Virus record (IMG/VR): IMGVR_UViG_3300007513_000013
Location: 1-64,000 of that record
Reading direction: 5' to 3' (one strand)
DNA from: a virus
Length of the DNA stretch: 64,000 nucleotides
The notes under the pieces were generated by a model. The model was not told the DNA's origin and ran no database searches. It saw nothing but the letters and a program-made list of their open reading frames with translations. Position numbers and translations under genes: made by a program. Positions 56,195 to 64,000 of this stretch are shown piece by piece (positions within the stretch are counted from its first letter, which is position 1; the number at the start of each line of letters is the position of its first letter).

Positions 56195-58129
56195 ATGCAG
56201 CATATGCCCTATAAGAACCTTGCAAGAATTATATTAGAAGAGTATTATAAGCTTATAAGCGAGTCAAAGGGCAAACTACCATCGACTATAAGCAAAATAG
56301 GTAAACCGGTTCGTATACCTACGCCTAGGCTTCCAACTATTAGGCCTGGTTTGTTAAACCTCGGAAAAACCAGCAAAATAGGACAGACTGGTCATGTTCC
56401 GGATGACGTGGGAGCGCCGCTCGAAGGTGAATTTACATATAGACCTTATGATCTTGAAGCGGCGCCGGTAAAAGAATTGACGCCTGCTGTTGGCGCGCCG
56501 CATGTAGAACCACATGGCCAGAACGTGCAGTATTTAGGGGTGCGCGAGGCTCCGGGTGAACCTGTAGATTATAGCGCGCTAAGAACGGAACTTGGTGGCA
56601 TGCTGGCGCCACATTTTCGAAAAGAACCTGTAAATCCACAAAACTATAGTAGGGTGGCAATGCCGGGAGACGAAGGAAATTTAACGGTTCGGCCATCATA
56701 TGAACAATTTGAAGAACTAGCACCAAGTGGTTTGCGCGATGTAATAAAAAGCATCACAGCGGATGTAAGGGCGGGGGTTATTACTCCACACGATGCTGCT
56801 AGCTTTGTAATCGAGTATTATCCCCGTGAAGCAATGCAATGGCACACAAGACGAGGATATCTTGCGGATGTAGAAAAAGCAGTTAAAGCAAAGATAAAAA
56901 GCATCGATCTTTACCCTAGTGCTGAAAAAGTTGCGTTAGAAAAGTTAAGATTGAAAGCTGCAGAAGCTTTTGAAGCAAACAGACCGGTGGGAGTTGCAAG
57001 CACCGGAAGGCTTGATTTATCAGGTGGTTCAACCATGGAAATACTAGCTCAAGAAAAGGCAGTTATAGACAGCATTGCTCCAAGCTTGGCGCGCCAGTAT
57101 TATGGTAAGGATTATGGTAATTTAACACCTGGAGAAAGAGCGACTGTTCAGGGTATTAGTAAAAACACGCTTGATAGTATAAAAAATACGCCCCCAGCGC
57201 AACTTCGTAAAAATATTGCAAATTTGGAGGCGCGCCAAGGCCAACAGAACCCATGGGAAAAGGCTGGAGTCTCGAAAAAGCTATGGGACGAAGATGTTGC
57301 TGCGAGATGGGGACAATTAATTGATGAAGTACACCCAATGGTAGTAGATTATTATGTCGACGGAATTCGCAGTGGAAAAATTACGGGGCGCGCCCTACAA
57401 CTTGCGCGTGGAACATGGATGAAAGATCCTTTTTATCGCGCAATTGTAAACAAACTGGAGGAACCCTCGCTTATCATCACTGATCATACCAAAGAACCTG
57501 CGATGACCGTTCGAAGGGACTTTAGCGAAGATCCGCGGGGCGTAACGGTTGTTGAACCCACAAAAACACACGAGGATTACGCACCCGGGATGTCTCTTGA
57601 AGATTTTAAAGGCGTTGAGGCGCCGAGTAATTCGGAATTGGCGTGGGCTCGTCACAGGGCACATACGCAAAGGGGCCATGAGGATACAGGCCAACTCATT
57701 CCCGGAAGAACATATGGGATTCAAGCTTATGAGAGAGCGGTGAGCGAGATAGGGCGTCTAGGCATGCCTTTAACTCCCGGAGAAATAAGAGAATTGGCAA
57801 CTAACAGCCCTACAGCATTGCGTGTATATCGCGACATTTTAAATTTGGGATGGGATGAGCACATTGCGCCCGGCCTCAGAACGCCACGAGTGCGCGTTCC
57901 GGAGCGTGGGTTCGATTGGGACACACACTTACAAGACGTGGAACGGGAGATACAAAGGTTTGGGTATTCTCGTTCGGCTGCAGATGTATGGGGTGAAAAT
58001 CCACGTGGTGGTCTAACAGTTGTTGATGAGACACCGCCAAGAAGAAGAGGTCGCATGACAGAATTTGACGAAGCTAAAAAAATAGTACAGAAAGAATACC
58101 AAAAGTTATTGTTGGAAATCAAGAAATGA
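56195..58129 (+). CDS. large putative virion protein, type A signals at both ends
   Basis: 644 aa. NLARIILEEYYKLISES leader; C-terminal AKKIVQKEYQKLLLEIKK. The first 100 residues (LPSTISKIGKP, RPGLL, PLEGEFTYRPYD) are repeated in the next protein. Rest is Pro/Arg-rich with no catalytic motif recognised; three GGCGCGCC sites lie within. ATG at 56204 is an alternative start. Confidence 0.6.
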   Translation: MQHMPYKNLARIILEEYYKLISESKGKLPSTISKIGKPVRIPTPRLPTIRPGLLNLGKTSKIGQTGHVPDDVGAPLEGEFTYRPYDLEAAPVKELTPAVGAPHVEPHGQNVQYLGVREAPGEPVDYSALRTELGGMLAPHFRKEPVNPQNYSRVAMPGDEGNLTVRPSYEQFEELAPSGLRDVIKSITADVRAGVITPHDAASFVIEYYPREAMQWHTRRGYLADVEKAVKAKIKSIDLYPSAEKVALEKLRLKAAEAFEANRPVGVASTGRLDLSGGSTMEILAQEKAVIDSIAPSLARQYYGKDYGNLTPGERATVQGISKNTLDSIKNTPPAQLRKNIANLEARQGQQNPWEKAGVSKKLWDEDVAARWGQLIDEVHPMVVDYYVDGIRSGKITGRALQLARGTWMKDPFYRAIVNKLEEPSLIITDHTKEPAMTVRRDFSEDPRGVTVVEPTKTHEDYAPGMSLEDFKGVEAPSNSELAWARHRAHTQRGHEDTGQLIPGRTYGIQAYERAVSEIGRLGMPLTPGEIRELATNSPTALRVYRDILNLGWDEHIAPGLRTPRVRVPERGFDWDTHLQDVEREIQRFGYSRSAADVWGENPRGGLTVVDETPPRRRGRMTEFDEAKKIVQKEYQKLLLEIKK

Positions 58130-61100
58130 AAAAAAAGAAAATCACCATCAAGATGAACGAATCAAAAAGCAAATTACCATCAACTTTAAGTAAAATAGGC
58201 AAACCTAGACCACCAGGGCCATCGCTTAAGCTACCAGTTATTAGGCCTGATTTATTAAAAATTGGCAGCCCCACTATTTCAAACACTCCACGAGCAGTAG
58301 ATGCGCCACTTGAGGGTGAATTTGTATATAAACCTTATGATCCTGATGTATTAAAACCAGAGGTGCATTTGATGCCGAAGCCGCCGGAGACACCTGATCT
58401 TGCGCGCGGGAAGCAGCCTGATTACGATTGGCTGGAAAGCGAGGTTACACCTGCGGCACCAGTAGAAACTCCAGTTATAGAGCCGTGGGAGTCGCCATTA
58501 CGTTTAGACGACCGACAGCCATTAATGGCAGCCAGGGAAGAAGAAAAGCTGGTTAATGGTTTGAAAAATTTTCTTGCGAAAGAATACTCAAGCGGCCGGT
58601 ATAAGGAAAAATGGTTAGATGCCGGGGTACCAGAAAAAGTGTACGATGAGCTTGTTTTGCCGCGCGTAATAAAAAAAATCAACGCCACGCCAATAATTAT
58701 TTCAAGTCAAACACCTGATGGGCTTAACCCAGAAATATGGGAGAGGGCTGGTGGCGTATATGCCCCGCCGGGTGCAACTGGGACACCATGGGGGAGCGTA
58801 CAAATAAGAACACCATCAGATATAGCAAAATATTCCACCGGAGGCATGTCGACCTTGGGAACACTGGCTCATGAAGTTGGCCATGGTTTTTCTTATGATC
58901 CATATTTGGTTGCAATTTACAACAAATTCAGAAGTGCTCCTAATCCTGCGCAAGAGTTCCTAGCAAACAAAGCATTAGTTAGGAGCGGCATACCGGCTGA
59001 AATTATTCCGTATCTCAAATCGCACGGCTTAAGTGCAGCGCAGCAAGGTCTTTATCGTTACTACCCTCCGGAGCATGCGCAATCCATTTATATACCAACT
59101 GCTACACTGGCTCAAATGCAGGCTTATGAGCTAGATAGTTTACTTGATCTTGGTCAGCATGGCGGCCAGATTGGAGACCGTCTAACACCTGGAGAATTGC
59201 TGGGTTATAAATGGGCGCAAAATTTTAAAAAATATCGTGCTGGAGACACTTCTCCAGAAGTGAAGGAAGCTGCTCTTCAGGAATATAAATGGCGAAGCAA
59301 TATAGAGGAAATATATGCAGATGTAAAAGCAGTTGATGCTATTTTAAAGCGCCCAATGACAGGGAATGATATTAGAGAAACTTGTATGGGAGTTCGTACT
59401 GTTGGTTCGGCTGCAATAAATGCTGTCCCTTCGTTTAGGGATTTTTTAAATTGCAAACACCCTGAAAAGGCTGCTTCTATATTCAACAAAATAGTCCAAA
59501 TCGGCATTGCTGGTACTGGTGCTGCAGCTGTTGGTGCTTCCGAGGGAGATGGATCACAAAGCTTAAAAGAAGATACACAAAATAAAATAAACAAAATTAT
59601 TTCTGAAGAAATTGAGAAAATGTTGTTAGAGGCACCTGTGATACCCGCTTCTTTTGCCGATTATTTAGATACACCGCATGCAGCTGCTCTTCGAAGAAAA
59701 ATGGACTTCTTAGGTTCAAAACATTCTCTCCCCTACCCTCAAAGCATGGACGTACGCCCGAAGGAAGAAATCGGTGGTGGTTATACAGACGAATTTGGCT
59801 TGAAGCATCAAAAAGGTTCACAGCGCGTGACGCCCGGAGAGCAACTTAAGCACGAAATTGCAATGGGCGGCATGAACTGGAAACAAGGTGTCCCGGGATA
59901 TTATTTACCATGGGGCGGCCCTAAAGATCCTAAAGATCCCCGCGGGGCGCCAAGAGGTTGGATATATCAAGGGCCCGGAACACGAGAAGGTGGGGGTTCC
60001 ACACCGGTTCCTCCGCAAAGAATGGGCGGCTCTAGTGCTCTAAAAAAAGATCCGAGTGGTTATTTTCAAAGATTTGGAAAGGGCAAACGAACTTGGTCTG
60101 GTGTGCCAAGAGGAAAAAATAAAGGACTGAGATATGGCTACATTCCCGGCTCAGAATTAAAGGCGAAAGTGGACGAATACACCAAAACGAGAAACATACA
60201 CAAAGATCTAGAAGACGAAACGTGGCAAAATTACAGAGGCCGCTCAAGTTTTTTCAGTGAAGATTCCGGAGATTTAGATGGTCCGATTGTTCGCTCATAT
60301 CAAGATCCAAAAACAGGCAAGTGGCATCAAACCACAATTGTACCGATGGCAGATCCATATAGGCAGGGACCGGATCCCAGTAAAGAGGGAAAGTCATCAT
60401 GGTTAGATCTGTTTACTGGTGGCGGATCTGGTGTGGGATGGACTGGCATGCCACACACTGGTCCAAGCGCATCGCGGCAGCTAGAATTAAACAAAGAAAG
60501 AATGCGTCGGTGTGCAAATGATCCTAAATGTCTTGATAAATTAAAATCAAAATGGGAAAAATCTAAATATTTCCCTGGAGCAACAGAAGGGTTCGGAAAT
60601 CTTCCTCTCATGTGGCCTGGATGGGAACAACTTACAGATTATTGGACCGGAATACAGTCGCCCGGAACGCATCGTGCTGCCCTACCAGATGAAAGCAGTT
60701 ATCTACGACATTTGGGTGTACCCAAGAAAGCTACACAAAAGGTTTTTAATAAAAAAGATTGGCATTATTTAAACGACAGAGAGAAAGAGGTCGCTAGTTT
60801 TAACTATTGGGAGCGCAAAGAGAATAAAGATAGAATTCCTGAACTTTTGAAAAAACAAGAATCTGGTGATCTTACCGATAGAGAAAGACTGGAACTAAAA
60901 GGGTTAACGTATGTAAAGGAGTTTAGTAAAATCGCAGACAAATACAAAAAAGCGATGGGCCCGGGCTATGAATATTCTAACCCTGCATATGCAGGTGACG
61001 TTCCTTATCAGTTTAATCTTTTCACAGATCCTATAGAAGTAACTCCAGCCGGTATACCGGCCATGCTTTGGAGAGGGCTAGCCAAGGGAGGCTTACGGAA

Positions 61101-63114
61101 TATGTACAGATCATTGAAAAGTGGACAGCCTATGCCAACTGGTTTAGGTGGCGAAATTACCCCAAGGCTGGCTCATTGGTCAGAATCTCCGGTGTTGGCG
61201 AGGCTAGCTCCAAAAACAATAGACGCGGCGCAGTCTGCAGAGCTAATGCGCCAGGCGAAAGCCGCAACTGATCCTACGCAGTTGGCCAAAGGAGCAGTAG
61301 TTGGGCCCGGGGCACTTCCGGGTGGTGAGCAAATAATACGTCCATATGAAATACCAACGCCCAAGGGGCCAAAGCCGTTTGAGCCGGTAAGAGTCGACGT
61401 AGAAAAAAGCGAAGCCTTTAAACACATTCATCAACAAGTTAAGGCTTTAAAAGATTGGCATCAAGCTAATTTTGGTGCAAGGAATTCGGTCGAAATTGAA
61501 AATATCAAAAAAGGAATAACACAACAAGCGGTAACTGGTAGGCTTTATGACCTAGAAGACCTCAAACATATAATCATCGATCTTAAAACTAGTGGCGGTT
61601 GGGCAAGAAATCCATTTGCGGAGCTTTCACAAATAAAATATGATCCTAGGTTACTTGAAGAATCCTTAGACAGCTTGAAAAACGTTGTTCTAGGAAAATT
61701 ACAGAGTTTATTAAACGAAGACAAAGATATAGTTCTGGAAGAAATAAAGCCGCCCAAGCCCTACAAACCCAAGACTGTCAATTATAAATTTTCGTTTGGA
61801 AGAATTGGAGAGGAGCCTTTAGAAGAGCGTGATGGCGACAAACTTCATTATGGAGCATCGATGAATAAGCCTGTTTTGGCTTTTATCAATCTTGTTCTGG
61901 CCAAAAGAAAAGTCAAGCAACAGCAAACAGGAAAACCAATTAGAGCGCTAACTGATAAAGAGCTTTCAGATTTGATTACATATACAAATTACAAAGGTGG
62001 CTCAAATAAGGTTAATAGAGCTTTAAGCAATCTTCGTTATAATCCAAAAAATCCAAAAAACGATAGAGATTACTATAAAAAACTCAGCAAACAAGTAGGA
62101 ATAACACAAGAACAAACACGAGAAATGTTAAAAGAACTTGAAATTGATAATGTAATTGGTGGCGTTCGATGGGGTGGGGCGAACAACAGGCAATCGCCGC
62201 GGGGTTATAGCCAATTCATGTCTAAAATGCTACAATATAAGTCCAATCCGGATTCTGAATTTCATGATGAGGCCACTAAAGTATTATATTATATGCAACA
62301 CCGGCATGACAAGAGGAATACTGGTGCAAAAGGTTTAAAAAAATATTTAAATAAAAGACTAGAGAAAGAAGGGTATGGCAAAGATGCCATACAAACAATA
62401 TATGGAAAAGGCGGATATGTAAAGGGTACCCTAAACTACTCCATCGTTATAAATGATAAATATGTCCTATCTTTGTATACAAAGTCTAAAAAACCTAAAG
62501 CATCTTCATATAAAATGAGACCAGACTTACATAAGATATCGGCTGATATTATCTTACGTAACCTCGATCCAGAAGAGTTAGGTGTTGGTGGTTATGATCG
62601 ATTAAAACAGGACACGGAAATAGAAGGCTGGAATCAAAGAGAGATGGATAGAGTAGAGAAACTAGCTACTTGGGATGTTATTTCACCAGAGGACATGATG
62701 TCTGCACAAAAAATTGATGCACTAGTACCTCAAGAGGTGGACAAAGCAGTTGACCTAGATAGAGCAGAAGAGGAGCCAGATCTGCCATTGAGCAAAGAAA
62801 GACTAAATGAAGAAAAGCAACATATTGCGGTTGATATTGTACTAAAGTATAATAACGACTTTTCATTCTATGGCTATGTGTTAAATCAAATTAGAGCAAT
62901 TGATGGAATTACAATTGCAAAGGCGGATGAAGCTGGTGTTGTAGATGTTTCGCCCGAACGTCAACAAATTTTATTGCACCTTAAGTTTATGCCAATTGGC
63001 TCACTTTCACGTTATTTTTGGTATCTAAAAAATGAGCTAAAGAAGATACAGGATGCCAGTGGCGACAAGATCGACAGTGTACAAATTCGCGGAATCCCAC
63101 GACAAATAGATTAA
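58126..63114 (+). CDS. giant virion protein: HEVGH and beta-lactamase-like domains
   Basis: 1662 aa. N-terminal module related to the previous protein (LPSTLSKIGKP, PLEGEFVYKPYD). HEVGH at 249-253 in TLAHEVGHGFSYDP is a zinc-metallopeptidase motif. Internal type A signal INKIISEEIEKMLLEA near 490-505 separates the halves. Gly/Pro-rich middle. GASMNKPVLAF with S1245/K1248 (SxxK) and KGG at 1428-1430 fit a serine beta-lactamase/transpeptidase fold. C-terminus SFYGYVLNQIRAIDGITI resembles a virion-associated alpha/beta domain. Possibly a murein- or protein-targeted cargo polyprotein. Confidence 0.65.
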   Translation: MKKKKITIKMNESKSKLPSTLSKIGKPRPPGPSLKLPVIRPDLLKIGSPTISNTPRAVDAPLEGEFVYKPYDPDVLKPEVHLMPKPPETPDLARGKQPDYDWLESEVTPAAPVETPVIEPWESPLRLDDRQPLMAAREEEKLVNGLKNFLAKEYSSGRYKEKWLDAGVPEKVYDELVLPRVIKKINATPIIISSQTPDGLNPEIWERAGGVYAPPGATGTPWGSVQIRTPSDIAKYSTGGMSTLGTLAHEVGHGFSYDPYLVAIYNKFRSAPNPAQEFLANKALVRSGIPAEIIPYLKSHGLSAAQQGLYRYYPPEHAQSIYIPTATLAQMQAYELDSLLDLGQHGGQIGDRLTPGELLGYKWAQNFKKYRAGDTSPEVKEAALQEYKWRSNIEEIYADVKAVDAILKRPMTGNDIRETCMGVRTVGSAAINAVPSFRDFLNCKHPEKAASIFNKIVQIGIAGTGAAAVGASEGDGSQSLKEDTQNKINKIISEEIEKMLLEAPVIPASFADYLDTPHAAALRRKMDFLGSKHSLPYPQSMDVRPKEEIGGGYTDEFGLKHQKGSQRVTPGEQLKHEIAMGGMNWKQGVPGYYLPWGGPKDPKDPRGAPRGWIYQGPGTREGGGSTPVPPQRMGGSSALKKDPSGYFQRFGKGKRTWSGVPRGKNKGLRYGYIPGSELKAKVDEYTKTRNIHKDLEDETWQNYRGRSSFFSEDSGDLDGPIVRSYQDPKTGKWHQTTIVPMADPYRQGPDPSKEGKSSWLDLFTGGGSGVGWTGMPHTGPSASRQLELNKERMRRCANDPKCLDKLKSKWEKSKYFPGATEGFGNLPLMWPGWEQLTDYWTGIQSPGTHRAALPDESSYLRHLGVPKKATQKVFNKKDWHYLNDREKEVASFNYWERKENKDRIPELLKKQESGDLTDRERLELKGLTYVKEFSKIADKYKKAMGPGYEYSNPAYAGDVPYQFNLFTDPIEVTPAGIPAMLWRGLAKGGLRNMYRSLKSGQPMPTGLGGEITPRLAHWSESPVLARLAPKTIDAAQSAELMRQAKAATDPTQLAKGAVVGPGALPGGEQIIRPYEIPTPKGPKPFEPVRVDVEKSEAFKHIHQQVKALKDWHQANFGARNSVEIENIKKGITQQAVTGRLYDLEDLKHIIIDLKTSGGWARNPFAELSQIKYDPRLLEESLDSLKNVVLGKLQSLLNEDKDIVLEEIKPPKPYKPKTVNYKFSFGRIGEEPLEERDGDKLHYGASMNKPVLAFINLVLAKRKVKQQQTGKPIRALTDKELSDLITYTNYKGGSNKVNRALSNLRYNPKNPKNDRDYYKKLSKQVGITQEQTREMLKELEIDNVIGGVRWGGANNRQSPRGYSQFMSKMLQYKSNPDSEFHDEATKVLYYMQHRHDKRNTGAKGLKKYLNKRLEKEGYGKDAIQTIYGKGGYVKGTLNYSIVINDKYVLSLYTKSKKPKASSYKMRPDLHKISADIILRNLDPEELGVGGYDRLKQDTEIEGWNQREMDRVEKLATWDVISPEDMMSAQKIDALVPQEVDKAVDLDRAEEEPDLPLSKERLNEEKQHIAVDIVLKYNNDFSFYGYVLNQIRAIDGITIAKADEAGVVDVSPERQQILLHLKFMPIGSLSRYFWYLKNELKKIQDASGDKIDSVQIRGIPRQID

Positions 63115-63140
63115 TTATTTTTATAAACTAAAGAAAACGC

Positions 63141-63169
63141 TTGTTTTTTTGTTAAGTTGTGTTATACTT
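63141..63169 (+). promoter_or_regulatory. promoter for MopE-like gene
   Basis: TTGTTT, 17 bp, TATACT; GAGGG follows before the TTG start. Confidence 0.5.
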
Positions 63170-63189
63170 ATATATAGAGGGCTTGTGCG

Positions 63190-64000
63190 TTGTTTATTAA
63201 AAAGCTACTTTCCTTAATACTTTGTTTCTTTATAATTTTATTTTTTATCGTTTCATGTACAGATGAACAAGGAGGGGGCAGTGGGAAAAATGATGAAGAT
63301 TTATATGCGTACCCCGAAATTTCTACAAAAGATACTTCTGAAGATTCTGAGGATGTATCTGAATCTGAAGACGCGACTGAAGAAGTAGAAGAAGATACCT
63401 ACTCTGTTTGGACCGATCCTTGTGTTGACTGCGCTTGGTATTTTTGTGGCAACCTAGATGTCATATGGCAAAAACAAATTTGTATCAATAACTGTGATGA
63501 TCCCCCTACAATTGTTTTTGAAGGTGAGTGCGAAGAGCACTTAGAATGCAATCCCGCACAACTAATTTTAGAAGCAAACATTCCATGCACAACAGAAGAT
63601 GGATATCCAGGCACAAAAGACAAGCTTTGCAACAAAGGGCAAATACAATATACAGACTGTAAATCAAGCTGCTCAGAGGAGATCTGTGACCTTTTAGACA
63701 ACGATTGTGATGGTGACATCGATGAAGGCGTAAAGAACGCTTGTGGAGAGTGTGGGGACGTCCCAGAGGAGGTTTGTGACTTCATAGATAATGATTGTGA
63801 TGGCGTAATTGACAATGGTGTCGCAAATGCGTGTGGTGGATGTGGAAAAGAACCAGAAGAGATATGTAATGGAATAGACGATAATTGTGATGGTGAAATT
63901 GATGAAGGTCAATTAAATGCGTGTGGAAAATGTGGACCAGTTGATGATGAAATTTGTGATGGTATTGATAATGATTGCAACGGATTGATTGATGAAGATT
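63190..64000 (+). CDS. MopE-repeat lipoprotein (partial, runs off window)
   Basis: At least 270 aa. TTG start, signal KKLLSLILCFFIILFFIVSC (lipobox IVSC), acidic Ser/Glu linker, Cys-rich region, then at least four repeats of ICDGIDNDCNGLIDE type, the calcium/copper-binding MopE-like motif abundant in Myxococcota and relatives. Secreted or surface-bound. Either a phage copy of a host surface gene or a hint that host-like genes follow. Confidence 0.78.
   Translation, partial: MFIKKLLSLILCFFIILFFIVSCTDEQGGGSGKNDEDLYAYPEISTKDTSEDSEDVSESEDATEEVEEDTYSVWTDPCVDCAWYFCGNLDVIWQKQICINNCDDPPTIVFEGECEEHLECNPAQLILEANIPCTTEDGYPGTKDKLCNKGQIQYTDCKSSCSEEICDLLDNDCDGDIDEGVKNACGECGDVPEEVCDFIDNDCDGVIDNGVANACGGCGKEPEEICNGIDDNCDGEIDEGQLNACGKCGPVDDEICDGIDNDCNGLIDED

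Overview
The window looks like part of the genome of a large, AT-rich tailed bacteriophage with T4-type (myovirus-like) assembly. All genes but one lie on the plus strand, tightly packed and often overlapping by a few bases. They encode a complete phage replication and nucleotide set: DnaB-type helicase, class II ribonucleotide reductase, DnaE-type polymerase, dUTPase, Dam methylase, CBS-less IMP dehydrogenase and glutaredoxin. There are also tRNAs, a phage chaperonin pair, lysis enzymes, and many proteins with cleavable-looking capsid-targeting leaders. No portal, terminase, major capsid or tail-sheath gene is in this window, so the taxonomic call is an inference. Lipoproteins, a MopE-type Cys/Asp repeat protein at the right edge, and a small membrane protein with a motif typical of deltaproteobacteria-like genomes hint at a Myxococcota/Bdellovibrionota-type Gram-negative host, probably marine. 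That host call is tentative.

Layout. 0-1.75 kb: tRNA cluster (Arg-UCU, a Val-UAC gene interrupted by a 138-nt insertion, Leu-UAA, Met/Ile2-CAU), an HNH endonuclease remnant and a half tRNA. 1.76-16.8 kb: replication and nucleotide genes interleaved with co-chaperonin, endolysin and transglycosylase genes and a homing-endonuclease-like insertion. 16.8-31 kb: IMPDH, a sigma-region-4-like protein, two putative prohead-core proteins, GroEL, glutaredoxin, large putative virion-cargo proteins, a PAP2 phosphatase and an orphan LeuA/CimA regulatory domain. 30.9-42.5 kb: an early-type region driven by many near-identical promoters (TTGACA, 17 bp, usually TGAGATAAT). It holds a large array of about 60-residue SH3/KOW-like proteins with interlocked stop/start junctions, a MoxR ATPase/VWA pair, zinc-knuckle protein, tiny membrane peptides and a structured RNA candidate. 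42.5-63.1 kb: a late-type region marked by ACTATTTATA motifs. It holds virion-cargo proteins, fibre/lectin-like proteins, lipoprotein/coiled-coil genes, nucleotidyltransferase, SNase, Nudix hydrolase, deoxyribonucleotidase and two very large related proteins; the last carries HEVGH and beta-lactamase-like SxxK motifs. 63.2-64 kb: start of the MopE-like lipoprotein, running off the window.

How the genes work together. Early promoters drive many small, probably host-directed proteins. The middle genes make DNA precursors and replicate DNA. A sigma-like factor may drive late genes. About 18 proteins or peptides carry one of three N-terminal (sometimes internal or C-terminal) leader types, each ending in an L/I-x-E site like that cut by T4 gp21-type prohead protease. 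This suggests a modular system that loads enzymes into the capsid with the DNA. No gene-free stretch exceeds about 300 bases; the larger gaps are 31553-31784 (RNA candidate), 41220-41443 (T-rich, promoter) and 42496-42667 (C-rich hairpin).
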